Origin: Gluconobacter vitians
Lineage (GTDB): Bacteria; Pseudomonadota; Alphaproteobacteria; Acetobacterales; Acetobacteraceae
DNA length: 64,000 nucleotides
Assembly: GCF_015244565.1 (NCBI RefSeq)
Contig: NZ_JABCQG010000006.1
Span: 62,001-126,000 of the forward strand
Direction of reading: 5' to 3'
Positions 9,201-18,431 of the stretch are shown here, in pieces. The notes beneath the pieces were generated by a model. The model was not told the origin of the DNA. It did not search any database and saw only the letters and a list, made by a program, of their open reading frames with translations. Position 1 is the stretch's first letter. Every line of letters begins with the position of its first letter. The position numbers and the translations under genes were made by a program.

Positions 9201-9778
9201 AACAGCACGCTCAGCGAGCGCACACCCTGCGCACCATGCACGAGCACGCCCTCAATATCCGCCGTCGCTGACGGACCGCTCTGGAACACGGCATAATGCG
9301 CCTGCGTCCATTCGGGGCGCTGGTAGGCATTGTGCAGGTTGTAGACGATCTGCGCCGGGTCCAGCAGGATGATCAGATGCTGCGGCAGAAAGCCCGTCGT
9401 GTTCACGAGAAGCTGCTTTTCCGTGAAGCACAGCGATCCCGTCTCAGCCACGCCAAATGCCGCGCGCAGAACGGCATATTCAACCGGCGCAATATCCGTT
9501 GGCTTCGTCTGCGGGGTGACCTTCATGTCCCCTTCGAATTCCGGCACGCAGGACAGGACAGGCCCTGCCTTGACGATGGCCTGCCGCACCGGAGCCATTG
9601 GATCTGCGGCATCGGGCGTCAGCAGTTTACCACCCATGCGCTCCAGAGATTTCTGGAATAGTTCTTTCAGATCCGCAGGCGCGGCCTGATCGAAGAGCGG
9701 CACGTTCGGGCGCGCACGATCACCCTGGATATGATTTTTCCGGATTGCCTCCAGAATGGCTTCGCGTGATCCGCTCAT
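9185..9778 (-). CDS. lutC: Lactate utilization protein C (LutC/YkgG family)
   Basis: A 197-aa LUD-domain protein, the third component of the LutABC iron-sulfur complex that oxidises L-lactate to pyruvate in many bacteria lacking LldD. Family features include the VEYAVLRAAFGVAETGS segment and the Q-H-L-I-I-L-L stretch. The ATG at 9778 overlaps the lutB stop (ATGA, 9778-9775), which favours this start over an upstream in-frame codon at 9823. It is the last gene of lutABC and overlaps the end of the convergent UvrA-like gene by 16 bases. Confidence 0.9.
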   Translation of the reverse strand: MSGSREAILEAIRKNHIQGDRARPNVPLFDQAAPADLKELFQKSLERMGGKLLTPDAADPMAPVRQAIVKAGPVLSCVPEFEGDMKVTPQTKPTDIAPVEYAVLRAAFGVAETGSLCFTEKQLLVNTTGFLPQHLIILLDPAQIVYNLHNAYQRPEWTQAHYAVFQSGPSATADIEGVLVHGAQGVRSLSVLFHPAS

Positions 9779-11298
9779 GATTTTCCCCCTTCGGCCTGCT
9801 GTTTCCGGTTTTTGCGATACCATTCATTGAACGTCTGTTTGGGCGTCTCCGGAATGTCGCGCTTGCGGCCCCAGGTATTGAGCTTGTTGTACAGCATGAA
9901 ATGCGGAAGATGCCGCAATGCACTGCGCCCCAGTGGCAGGCTCGCGCGATAGACCACCGGCGACGCCAGAACCTCACCAGCCGCCTTCATCATGACCTTC
10001 TTGACCGGCGAGATTTCCCCCTCGCCCGCCAGCGTCTTGCGCCAGTCGGCAATCTGCTCGTGAATGTTGATCTTCACCGGACAGACATTGGTGCAACTGC
10101 CGTTCAGCGTCGAGGAATATGGCAGATTGCGGTATTTGTGGACGTTGAAGGTCGGATCAATGATCAGCCCGATTGGACCGGCATAGGTCGCGCCGTAGCT
10201 CAGCCCGCCACTGCGGCGGAAAACCGGACAGGTATTCATGCACGCGCCACAACGGATGCATTTTAGCCCCGGCCAGAACTTCTCCATTCCAAGCCGCGCG
10301 GAGCGTCCGTTGTCCACGAGGACGACATGCATCTCGCCACCCTCACGCGGGCCGCGGAAATGCGACGTGTACTGCGTGATCGGAGAGCCCAGCGCACTGC
10401 GCGACAGCAACCGGACAAACACAGCCAGATCATCCAGTCCGGGGATCAGCTTCTCGATCCCGATGGATGCGATATGCAGCGGCGGCGTATTGGCGGAGAG
10501 ATCCGCATTGCCCTCATTGGTGCAGACAACGAACGTGCCCGTCTCCGCGACCACGAAATTGCCACCCGTCATGCCGGCCTGCGCCGACAGGATCAGCGGG
10601 CGCGTGGCTTCACGCTGACATTCCGTCAGATAATGCGCATCCGCGTTGTCGGGATCGGAGCCGATCGTCTTTGCAAAAACACCGGCCACATCGGTCCGCA
10701 GCTTGTGCACGGCGGGCACGACCACATGGCTGGGCGCTTCGTCATCAAGCTGCTGGATCCGTTCCCCCAGATCCGTCTCGATGACTTCGACATTGTTCTC
10801 GGCCATGAAGTGACGGAAACCACATTCCTCCGTCAGCATGGACTTGCTCTTGATCAGCCGTTCCACGCCCTTCTTGCGCAGAATATCAAGAACAATGGCA
10901 TTATGCTCGGCGCCATCCTTCGCCCAATGGACCTTGATCCCGTTGGCCGTGGCATTCTTTTCAAACAGCTCAAGATAATAATCGAGTTTGGAGAGCGTGT
11001 GTTCCTTGATGCCCGAAGCCAGGTCCCTCAGCTCTTCCCATTCCTCAATGCCGTGCATTTCCTTGTCGCGCTTCTGACGGAGGTCCCACAGACGCGCATC
11101 ATGCATGGCTTCATGCTCGGTCGCGGCAATAAAGCGGTTTGCCGCTTCGGACTGGTCGATCGGCCGGTTGCCATGAACCTTGGCACCGCGGGGCTGGGGT
11201 TCCGAAATCCGCGACTTCAGAGGCCGGGAGGATGCCGCACCGTGATCCAGCTGATCGGCATTCGGATCGGTCAGTTCTTCATGCAGTTCGGCAGTCAT
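9775..11298 (-). CDS. lutB: Lactate utilization iron-sulfur protein B (LutB/YkgF family)
   Basis: A 507-aa protein with an N-terminal LUD-like domain and a C-terminal ferredoxin-type region. The first cluster motif is intact (CIRCGACMNTCPVFR). The second reads LNGSCTNVCPVKI, where many relatives have CGAC, so one expected Cys is Asn. It should pass electrons from lactate within the LutABC complex. Coupled to lutA and lutC by ATGA overlaps on both sides. The N-terminal ~60 residues are polar and low in family signal, but the start is fixed by overlap with the lutA stop. Confidence 0.92.
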   Translation of the reverse strand: MTAELHEELTDPNADQLDHGAASSRPLKSRISEPQPRGAKVHGNRPIDQSEAANRFIAATEHEAMHDARLWDLRQKRDKEMHGIEEWEELRDLASGIKEHTLSKLDYYLELFEKNATANGIKVHWAKDGAEHNAIVLDILRKKGVERLIKSKSMLTEECGFRHFMAENNVEVIETDLGERIQQLDDEAPSHVVVPAVHKLRTDVAGVFAKTIGSDPDNADAHYLTECQREATRPLILSAQAGMTGGNFVVAETGTFVVCTNEGNADLSANTPPLHIASIGIEKLIPGLDDLAVFVRLLSRSALGSPITQYTSHFRGPREGGEMHVVLVDNGRSARLGMEKFWPGLKCIRCGACMNTCPVFRRSGGLSYGATYAGPIGLIIDPTFNVHKYRNLPYSSTLNGSCTNVCPVKINIHEQIADWRKTLAGEGEISPVKKVMMKAAGEVLASPVVYRASLPLGRSALRHLPHFMLYNKLNTWGRKRDIPETPKQTFNEWYRKNRKQQAEGGKS

Positions 11299-12038
11299 GC
11301 GCGTGCTCCATTCAGGATCTGGGCAATGTGGATGTATTTGAGATTGGCACCCATCCGCCGTGCACAGCCTTCCTGATGCATCATGCAGGAACTGTCGGAG
11401 GACGTGACATATTCCGCCCCGGATTTCAGCTGATCCGTGACCTTGTCCTGACCCATCTTGGCCGAGACGCCTTCTTCAAACACCGAGAACGTCCCGCCAA
11501 AGCCGCAGCATTCGTCAGGCCGCGTCAGATCGGCGAACTCAATGCCCTTGACCATCTTCAGGAGCGCTTTTGGCTTGGAAAACGGCTCCTCACGGCGCTC
11601 GGTCATGCTCGCGATCCGCAGATTCCGCAGCGTGTTGCAGTTGTTGTGAAGTGCAACACGATGCGGAAACTCGGCCCAGGGAAAAGCATCGACCTTCAGG
11701 ACATCATGCAGGAACTCAACCAGTTCATAGGTCCGGCTGCGGACATGTTTGACGGCGTCGCTCTGCTCAATGGCCGTCATATTGTGGCGGACCTGGTTTG
11801 TGCAGCTTCCGGACGGCGTGACGATGTAATCGTATTTTTCGAAATTGCGGACGAACAGTTCTTCCGTCTTGGCCGCTTCACGCTCACAGCCCGTATTGGT
11901 CATGGGCTGTCCACAGCATGTCTGGTCAACGGGATATTCAACGGACAGCCCGAAGCGCTCCAGCAGTTCCAGAGTCGCAATTCCTGTCTCAGGGTGAAAC
12001 ATGTCCACGTAACATGGAACAAACAGACCGACCTTCAT
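11295..12038 (-). CDS. lutA: Lactate utilization protein A (LutA/YkgE, CCG-domain oxidoreductase)
   Basis: A 247-aa protein with two cysteine-rich CCG domains: QTCCGQPM followed by SGSC near residue 95, and DECCGFGG followed by SSDSSCMMH. In the second domain the usual HxSCH-type element is represented by LHNNCNTLR. The family belongs to the heterodisulfide reductase/GlpC-like group and is the first gene of the lactate-oxidising LutABC complex. It starts the minus-strand operon; the AT-rich region upstream should hold its promoter. GlcF-like glycolate oxidase subunit is a less likely alternative because lutB and lutC follow. Confidence 0.93.
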   Translation of the reverse strand: MKVGLFVPCYVDMFHPETGIATLELLERFGLSVEYPVDQTCCGQPMTNTGCEREAAKTEELFVRNFEKYDYIVTPSGSCTNQVRHNMTAIEQSDAVKHVRSRTYELVEFLHDVLKVDAFPWAEFPHRVALHNNCNTLRNLRIASMTERREEPFSKPKALLKMVKGIEFADLTRPDECCGFGGTFSVFEEGVSAKMGQDKVTDQLKSGAEYVTSSDSSCMMHQEGCARRMGANLKYIHIAQILNGARA

Positions 12039-12433
12039 GGGAATACCTTTGTCTTAATCGTATCGTGCGGCAACAGTTTCATAAAATTAACGCAGAAACA
12101 AAAGACAAGTTTACGGGAGAATCAAAGTCACCGTAAAAAGAGTATTTTAGTCCTGATAATAATACCAAAAAATAATAGTGAATTGCAGGAGATCATCTCA
12201 TTCGATTTGAGATAATGATTTCCGATCATAAGTATTTTCCTGGATTTATTCAGTAAATATTTATGGATTTCAGATTCGATTCTCAGAAAAATCTCTGTTT
12301 TCATGATGTTCTTGGAAAATTTCTTCCAATATACCGTCAGAATCAAAAAACGCGTTTTTCTTCTCATTAACGAAAAATTATAAAGCCACTGACACTATCG
12401 ACACATCTTTTGCTCTCTGAGAGATGTCGATCT
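12039..12433. other. AT-rich intergenic region between lutABC and flagellin
   Basis: About 395 bases, visibly far more AT-rich than both neighbours, between divergent lutA and the flagellin gene. No convincing gene is present. It holds two dyads: TCTCA-N7-TGAGA at 12196-12212 with outer ATCA/TGAT elements, and TTGGAA-N6-TTCCAA at 12312-12329. These are candidate operators or part of a curved promoter region for both genes. Confidence 0.6.
12081..12108 (-). promoter_or_regulatory. Candidate lutA promoter
   Basis: On the minus strand a -35-like TTGTCT (12108-12103) is followed after 16 bases by a -10-like TTTTAT (12086-12081). Transcription would start about 35 bases before the lutA ATG. Both boxes match the sigma70 consensus at four of six positions, so this is a weak call supported mainly by position. 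Confidence 0.3.
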
Positions 12434-14803
12434 GTGCTTAGTGTAAATAATGCCTCTGTCCTCTCCGGACTTCAGGTCCTGTCCCAGACCACTACAGCCC
12501 TGAACAAGGCGGAAACCGAGGTCTCGACCGGAAAAGCCGTATCGACTGCGTCAGACAATCCCGCAGTCTATTCGATTGCCAATACCATGCAGGCACAATC
12601 CTCCGCGCTAACCGGCATCTCACAGGGGTTGAATGTCCTTGGCCAGGTTGTTCAGACCGCCAGCGCCCAGGGGACACTCATCAACAATGTCCTGACATCC
12701 ATTGCCGCCAATATCAGCGAAGGACAGAATACCGGCATTGACAGCAGCACCGTCAACACCCGGATTTCCATGGCGCTGAACGAAATCGACTCGATGGCCT
12801 CATCCGCCACGTTCAATGGCGTCAACCTTCTGGCAGGCGGCCTTGTAAACGGTGTGACCTCCAATACCGTCTCCACGTCTCTGGATGTCTATGGAGGGTC
12901 TCTCAAGGTTGCGGGACACAATGCCACTTCAACCGGTCTTGGTCTGTCAGGCCTTAACGTGGATCAGGCCGGGGTCACCCTGCCTTTTGATTCTGAAGCG
13001 CTGGTCACGGCAGGACCCGCGACCACCACTCTGACACTGAACAACATCGCTCAGGCCACCAATACGGGAACAGCCCAGAATCCCGCGGTCCAGTACCAGT
13101 TCGTTGCTGAAGAAGCCGATACCGGAACCAACAATCCGGGCACTTCCACACTGGCCAATATCAATGCCGCCATCGGTACCGGCTCGGACCTGAAATGGGA
13201 CCCGACAACAGGAGACCTGACGTCCGGAAGCAACACCGTCATTACTTCCCAGTACACCGATCCGAACGGGGTAAAGCTTTACAAGCTGAGTTCCGGTGCA
13301 GCCATTCAGGTCTCTCAGGGCAGCAACGGCGATCCTGTCTATACACTGAGTTCGACATTCGATGCGCTCGGCAACTCCACGGCCCAGACGGTCATCACGC
13401 CTGTTTCGATTGATACGTCCGGCGCCGGAAAAATGGACGACAAGACCATTTCCGATACGTTCATCGCGGCTATTTCCGGGCAGGGTTTTCACGTTGACCG
13501 AAGCAGCACAGACGGTGCACTGACCATCAGCGGCGGGAACATCTACGCTCCGGCTTCGTCTTCCAGCCCGGATGTTTCGGCCCTGACGAATGCCATCAAT
13601 ACCGCGCCTCTCTCAGGATCGGTCGTCCCTGTGGAAACCGATACCAAAACCATTCCGGTTCCCCTGACAGACGAGAACGGGCACCTGGTTTATGACAGTG
13701 ACGGAAACGTCGAATCCACCAGCACTACAGAATCTTTTATTTCCACCTATGGGCAGCAGGTCAGCCTGACGACAGCCCAGGCCAGTCTTGCCGATCCCTT
13801 TGCAACGCAGATGGACTTCAACACGAAGGGTCAATCAGTCGGATTAGATGGTTATCAGCTTGTTCTGAACCAGACGACCACTGACGGGACACTATCCAGT
13901 TCAAAAACAATCGGCCGCAGTATTCAGAACCTGACCGACAGCACTCCTGAAATCACCATTGATCCCACGACCGGGCACGTAACGCCCTCGAAAATCATTT
14001 TACAAAGCAGCGCAGGAACCGTTTTCCAGATCTCGACGACGGCTTCTGGCAATCCCATGTATGTCAGCCTCGGAGTAGACGGAACAACAGGGAACATGAC
14101 CTATTCGGTTTCGGCATCTTCCGAGTTTCCCCAGGGGGAAACGAACAATATCGTGGCCGTAAACGTCACACCCGATATGACTTCATCAGCGACCTATCAG
14201 AACAGCCTTCTTACACCGATTGTCACCGCCCTGAAGTCAGCAGGCATCACGACGAACGGAAGCGGCATCGATGCAGGCACACTCTCCATTGTCGCGAGCG
14301 GATCAAAAATCGCCGGGTCTGTTCCGTCCGGTGCAGTTACGGCAGATGACGGCACCCCTGTCTGGGCAACACCGGGCACACCTTATGCTTTGAGCAATCT
14401 GCACAATAATGGTTCATATACCGCCTTTCCTGTCTATAGCTCCCAGTCACCGAATTCCTCTCTGCTTGCAGCAGACAGCAGGAATTTTTCCGGAGATACG
14501 ATCGCTGGCCAGCAGACCAGCGGCTATGATGTTGCCATCGGGGCCGTAACCGCCGCCATTTCGAAAATGACGTCCATCAATGCATCGCTCGGAAACAGTG
14601 CAAATCTCATCACGCAGGTGACGAAAAATACTGCTGCCCAGCAGGATGCCATCACAACAGGAATATCCGCACTGACAGATGCCGATCTGGCAAAGGAAAG
14701 TGTCCTGCTTCTTTCAGCCCAGACCAAGCAGCAACTCGCCGTACAGTCCCTTTCGATCATGGACGGCCAGTCCTCGATGATTCTCAAACTTTTCCAGAGT
14801 TAA
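12434..14803 (+). CDS. Flagellin with enlarged central domain
   Basis: Filament subunit exported by the flagellar type III pathway, 789 aa from the GTG at 12434, which has GAGAG 9 bases upstream and gives the flagellin-like opening LSVNNASVLSG. The N-terminal D0/D1 helices (ALNKAETEVSTGK, ASDNPAVYSIA) and C-terminal D1/D0 helices (ALTDADLAKES, QLAVQSLSIMDGQSS) are well kept. About 500 Ser/Thr/Asn/Gly-rich residues lie between, much longer than a typical 280-490 aa flagellin, and probably form surface domains D2/D3 and possible O-glycosylation sites. The gene is about 22 kb from the fliLM operon. Its 3' end overlaps a convergent glycosyltransferase by 20 bases. Confidence 0.93.
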   Translation: MLSVNNASVLSGLQVLSQTTTALNKAETEVSTGKAVSTASDNPAVYSIANTMQAQSSALTGISQGLNVLGQVVQTASAQGTLINNVLTSIAANISEGQNTGIDSSTVNTRISMALNEIDSMASSATFNGVNLLAGGLVNGVTSNTVSTSLDVYGGSLKVAGHNATSTGLGLSGLNVDQAGVTLPFDSEALVTAGPATTTLTLNNIAQATNTGTAQNPAVQYQFVAEEADTGTNNPGTSTLANINAAIGTGSDLKWDPTTGDLTSGSNTVITSQYTDPNGVKLYKLSSGAAIQVSQGSNGDPVYTLSSTFDALGNSTAQTVITPVSIDTSGAGKMDDKTISDTFIAAISGQGFHVDRSSTDGALTISGGNIYAPASSSSPDVSALTNAINTAPLSGSVVPVETDTKTIPVPLTDENGHLVYDSDGNVESTSTTESFISTYGQQVSLTTAQASLADPFATQMDFNTKGQSVGLDGYQLVLNQTTTDGTLSSSKTIGRSIQNLTDSTPEITIDPTTGHVTPSKIILQSSAGTVFQISTTASGNPMYVSLGVDGTTGNMTYSVSASSEFPQGETNNIVAVNVTPDMTSSATYQNSLLTPIVTALKSAGITTNGSGIDAGTLSIVASGSKIAGSVPSGAVTADDGTPVWATPGTPYALSNLHNNGSYTAFPVYSSQSPNSSLLAADSRNFSGDTIAGQQTSGYDVAIGAVTAAISKMTSINASLGNSANLITQVTKNTAAQQDAITTGISALTDADLAKESVLLLSAQTKQQLAVQSLSIMDGQSSMILKLFQS

Positions 14804-15929
14804 AAGACTTTCGGGAGAAAGCCTTTTCCATAAGTTCTACAACATGTCGGAGGATGTGGCTTTCATCATATGCCTCAAGCGCAATCTGCCTTCCGGCACG
14901 TCCCATTGCCTTCCGCAGCGCAGTGTCCTGCACAAGAACCCGCAGGGCCCGCGCAAGCGGTGCAGACAAGCCTGGGGAGACAAGAAAACCCGTCTTTCCG
15001 TTTACCACCTGCTCTCTCGGGCCCCGGACATCCGTCGCCACAACCGGCAGTCCGGTCAGCATCGCCTCGATGACTGACATCGGCAGCCCTTCGAAATGGC
15101 TGGGGAGCACAAACACATCCGCTGCCTTCAGAAGGTCAGGCACGTCTTCACGATAGCCGAGCATTCGCAGTCGTGGCCCCAGACGCTCCCGCGCACGCTC
15201 GAAGGCTGCCGTCAGATCCGCGCCATGATCCGAAGGCAGACGTTCCCCGACAACCCAGAGCTCGGCCTCAGGCACATCTTCCATTGCACGCAGCAGTTCG
15301 GGATGCCCCTTGTGCCGCACCAGACGCGACACCACGATCACCACCAGCCGGTCTTCCGACACCCCCAACTCCCTGCGCAACCGGGCACGCGTCTCTGCAT
15401 CGGGATGATAGCGCTTGGGATCACGACCGTTGCCAATGGCTATGGGGGTGCGGTTCAGGTGCAGCCGACGTGCATCCCGCGCCTCTTCGTGCGAGACCGT
15501 CATGTACAGGTCCGTAATCCGTCCCGCCGCCCATTCCAGAACCAGGGAGAGCAGTCGGCGGCGCCATGATCCGGGCTGGTTAAACAGGAAGCCGTGGCAG
15601 GTATAGGCCACGATCCGCACGCCGCAGAGCCGCGCGGCAAAACGCGCCAGGATGCCGCTAATCGGCATATGACCATGCACCAGATCCGGCTTCTCCTGCC
15701 GGATCAGCCGGATCAGAGCCATGAATGCCCGGTACTGTGCCACTGGCGACAGCGACCGCGCCATCGGGACACCATGTACCGTAAAGCCCTCGGCCCGCAC
15801 TGGCTCCAGATGTGCCCCTTCCGCGCAGGCTCCCTGAACGTCGTGACCAGCCTCACGCAATTCCCGCATCAACGGCAACAGGAACTGCCTGAGCGCAAAA
15901 TCCACGTTGGTGATTTCAAGGATCTTCAC
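14784..15929 (-). CDS. GT4-family glycosyltransferase
   Basis: A 381-aa GT-B fold transferase. It opens MKILEITNVDFAL, has the donor-domain segment VSRLVRHKGH near residue 205 and the E-x7-E element EGLPMSVIEA, and resembles EpsD/PglA-type enzymes that add hexose or HexNAc to lipid-linked or secreted glycans at the cytoplasmic membrane face. Donor and acceptor are unknown. It follows the heparinase-like gene by 25 bases and is likely part of the rpe-heparinase-GT transcript. Its last 20 bases overlap the end of flagellin in antisense, so a link to flagellin glycosylation is possible but only by position. Confidence 0.88.
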   Translation of the reverse strand: MKILEITNVDFALRQFLLPLMRELREAGHDVQGACAEGAHLEPVRAEGFTVHGVPMARSLSPVAQYRAFMALIRLIRQEKPDLVHGHMPISGILARFAARLCGVRIVAYTCHGFLFNQPGSWRRRLLSLVLEWAAGRITDLYMTVSHEEARDARRLHLNRTPIAIGNGRDPKRYHPDAETRARLRRELGVSEDRLVVIVVSRLVRHKGHPELLRAMEDVPEAELWVVGERLPSDHGADLTAAFERARERLGPRLRMLGYREDVPDLLKAADVFVLPSHFEGLPMSVIEAMLTGLPVVATDVRGPREQVVNGKTGFLVSPGLSAPLARALRVLVQDTALRKAMGRAGRQIALEAYDESHILRHVVELMEKAFSRKSFNSGKV

Positions 15930-15954
15930 GCCAGCACCCCCGATACGGAATTGC

Positions 15955-17601
15955 CTATTCCGGAATGCGTTCGAGAAGCCATGTCACACTCTGATGGGTC
16001 CGTTTTCCCGATTTTGGCGCCGCTGGTTTCTCCTGCTCACTTTTCTCTTCCGCAGGAACAGTGTCGGGGACCGGCAGAGGCGTGATGATGATCTGGCGGC
16101 AGACTTCACGCTTTCCACGCCCCAGATAAACATCGTTTTCCAGCCGCACGACACCGTCACGCTGCCTGAAACGCCAGATCGTCCCGCCAACCTGAAGGAT
16201 GATGTCCTCGTCATCCTGCGTCACTTTCACATCCGGATGAATGTGAAAACGGATGGCAAAATCAATGTTGCGTTCGCCGTCTATCAGTTCCTGCCCGCGC
16301 AGATCCTCGCCATCCGAGCCGAAATACAGACGTCGGGTCCATTTCGCTCCAAGCGGGGCATGATAGCCATCATGCGACAGATCCAGCCAGTGCGCGGAAC
16401 CGTCCGTCTGATGATCGCAGGAGACCGTGACCGGCCGGCGCGTCATGCCACCATCCGGTCCGAAATCCGCGGAAGACAGACCATCAGCCACAAGCACCGT
16501 ATGGGCGGCGCTGCACCGCATCGCGTCGCGCCAGGCACCAACCACGGCACTCCCGCAATTGACGAACAGCCGGTGACGCTGATGCGAAAACTCGAAGGAC
16601 AGGGTCCCGGCATGCGCCATGCTGTCGAAACCGGCCGGAGCCGGTGGCCCGCTATCCACGATCAGCAGCGATTTACCAAGCGCCAGTCGGGTGAATTTTC
16701 CCTGCGGCATGGATGGCGCAATCAGCTTCTGTCGTGAACCCTGCGCCAGAACATCTTCCACGGCCGCGCTATGCCGTTCATTCGCTCCGTTGAAAAGCGC
16801 CAGTCCACCATCCCCATGGCGCATCGCCCGCAGAACGGGACAGACTTTGTCCAGAGCCCGGTCGATAAAGGGCGGCACACTTGCATGGGCGGTACGGAAC
16901 ATAACGGACATTTCTGCCAGTTCACGCGCTACAAGGAACTGAGCCTCGGGACTACGCTCGATGACCGTGCCGTCCGCCAGAATAAGACGTTCCAACTCGG
17001 CAGGCAGATAGCGCAGAAAACGGGACATGAAGCCCGTATGCTCCGGCATTGCCATGGCTGCGGCCAGCAGGCCCCGGAACGCCATCAGCCCGCGCGCACC
17101 CTGTGGCGACAGCGGCAGGAGCGCTGCAATGGTCCGCCCCTCGACCAGCATCCGTTCCATCAAACGCTGTTGAAGACGCGGATCGGCAGAGGCCAGGCAG
17201 AACTCGTGGTTCGACAGCCATGATGCCAGACGGGACCCGGTGACACAGGCATCCCGGACCAGCGGATCGGTTGGCGGATGCGCCAGCCAGTCACTGACGA
17301 GCGCCCGCGCGGTCAGACGAGCCTTGTCACTCCCGAGCGCCCGCAGATCCCGCAGCCAGCTGAAGCCGTGCAGCCATTCCCGCACCGGCTCCGGCCAAGG
17401 GCCACGTTCCCAGTTGCCCTTTGGAAGCGTATAATCCTGCCGATCAAAGCGGAAATGCTCCGCGATGAGGCGAGCACCCTGCTCCGGTTCTCCCTTCCAG
17501 GGATCACGGAACGCATGCACGGGCCCTTCCGAGGCAGGTCCCCCGAACGGCAGACGGGCAAGCGAAAGACGGAGACCACGAAGCCAGCGACTGCCTGTCA
17601 T
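15955..17601 (-). CDS. Heparinase II/III-like protein
   Basis: A 548-aa protein of the alphaproteobacterial heparinase II/III family. The N-terminal half is an alpha-helical toroid (GFSWLRDLRALGSDKARL), and the C-terminal half is a beta-sandwich (FEFSHQRHRLFVNCGS, YHAPLGAKWTRRLYF). These proteins are thought to cleave uronate-containing polysaccharides, but the alphaproteobacterial members are uncharacterised and no typical signal peptide is visible. The start overlaps the rpe stop (TGATG), giving coupling. The C-terminal ~30 residues are Pro/Glu/Lys-rich and probably unstructured. The rpe neighbour is a recurring arrangement in this class. Confidence 0.82.
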   Translation of the reverse strand: MTGSRWLRGLRLSLARLPFGGPASEGPVHAFRDPWKGEPEQGARLIAEHFRFDRQDYTLPKGNWERGPWPEPVREWLHGFSWLRDLRALGSDKARLTARALVSDWLAHPPTDPLVRDACVTGSRLASWLSNHEFCLASADPRLQQRLMERMLVEGRTIAALLPLSPQGARGLMAFRGLLAAAMAMPEHTGFMSRFLRYLPAELERLILADGTVIERSPEAQFLVARELAEMSVMFRTAHASVPPFIDRALDKVCPVLRAMRHGDGGLALFNGANERHSAAVEDVLAQGSRQKLIAPSMPQGKFTRLALGKSLLIVDSGPPAPAGFDSMAHAGTLSFEFSHQRHRLFVNCGSAVVGAWRDAMRCSAAHTVLVADGLSSADFGPDGGMTRRPVTVSCDHQTDGSAHWLDLSHDGYHAPLGAKWTRRLYFGSDGEDLRGQELIDGERNIDFAIRFHIHPDVKVTQDDEDIILQVGGTIWRFRQRDGVVRLENDVYLGRGKREVCRQIIITPLPVPDTVPAEEKSEQEKPAAPKSGKRTHQSVTWLLERIPE

Positions 17602-18275
17602 CAGGTCGTGTGATCCACGAACGGTCCTTCGAGCGCCCTGATCGCGGCATCACGGTCCTCTTTTCCGAAAACTGCCGAGCCCGCAACCAGCATGGTCGCT
17701 CCGGCGTCCACAACCCGCGGAGCCGTGCGCGGATCAATCCCGCCATCCACAGCCAGAACAATGTCACGACCGCTCTCACGGATCATCTCGGCAAGTGTCC
17801 GGATCTTGGACAGCTGGCTATCAAGGAAGCTCTGTCCGCCAAAACCCGGGTTCACGGTCATGACCAGGATGATGTCTACCAGATCCATGACTTCCGACAG
17901 CGCCACGGCCGGCGTCGCCGGACAGATCGCCACACCGGGACGGCATCCCAGCGCACGGATGGTCTGAAGCGAGCGGTGCAGATGGGGCGCGTTCTCGACA
18001 TGGACCGTGATGTGATCGGCACCCGCTTTGGCCGTCGCTTCCAGATACGGATCCACCGGATCGATCATCAGATGGACGTCGAATTTCGCGTCCGTATGCT
18101 TGCGCAGAGCCGCAATGACCGGAGGGCCGAACGAAATATTCGGCACGAAATGCCCGTCCATCACATCAAGATGAAGCCAGGACGCGCGCGCAATGGAGGC
18201 GATCTCTTCCCCGAGGCGGGAAAAGTCAGCAGCCAGAAGGCTGGGAGCGACGATGATCGAGGGACGGTCAGTCAT
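17601..18275 (-). CDS. rpe: Ribulose-phosphate 3-epimerase
   Basis: Interconverts ribulose-5-phosphate and xylulose-5-phosphate in the pentose phosphate pathway. The 224-aa TIM barrel has the metal/catalytic elements [12 protein letters not shown] (His, Asp), DVHLMI (His) and VDGGI (Asp), and the phosphate-binding segments [10 protein letters not shown] and AGSAVFG. The start is the ATG at 18275; an upstream in-frame extension to 18407 encodes unrelated Gly/His-rich residues and is not counted. The pentose phosphate pathway is the main sugar route in acetic acid bacteria, so the gene is expected to be important. Confidence 0.96.
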   Translation of the reverse strand: MTDRPSIIVAPSLLAADFSRLGEEIASIARASWLHLDVMDGHFVPNISFGPPVIAALRKHTDAKFDVHLMIDPVDPYLEATAKAGADHITVHVENAPHLHRSLQTIRALGCRPGVAICPATPAVALSEVMDLVDIILVMTVNPGFGGQSFLDSQLSKIRTLAEMIRESGRDIVLAVDGGIDPRTAPRVVDAGATMLVAGSAVFGKEDRDAAIRALEGPFVDHTT

Positions 18276-18431
18276 ACTCTCATGTATCGGCAAACCCATC
18301 GCGCGACGCAAGCCACATCCGCATCCGTGCGCATCTTCGTGAGGATCATGTCTATGCGCCCCTCCTCCCGGAACCCCCGGGCGCCTGAAACGTCCTGATG
18401 CCCACATCTGCCGACCTGCCCGGAGCGCCTC

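Noticed and set aside
12128-12367. 79-codon minus-strand frame in the AT-rich spacer
   Set aside because: No ribosome binding site, Lys/Ile-rich composition as expected from AT-rich DNA, and it overlaps the candidate promoter/operator region.
12360-12434. Sigma28- or sigma54-type flagellin promoter
   Set aside because: A TAAA element is present near 12381, but nothing at the right distance resembles GCCGATAA, and no TGGCAC-N5-TTGC is found.
18276-18407. N-terminal extension of ribulose-phosphate epimerase
   Set aside because: The frame is open but encodes His/Gly/Arg-rich residues absent from the family. The ATG at 18275 gives the standard length.
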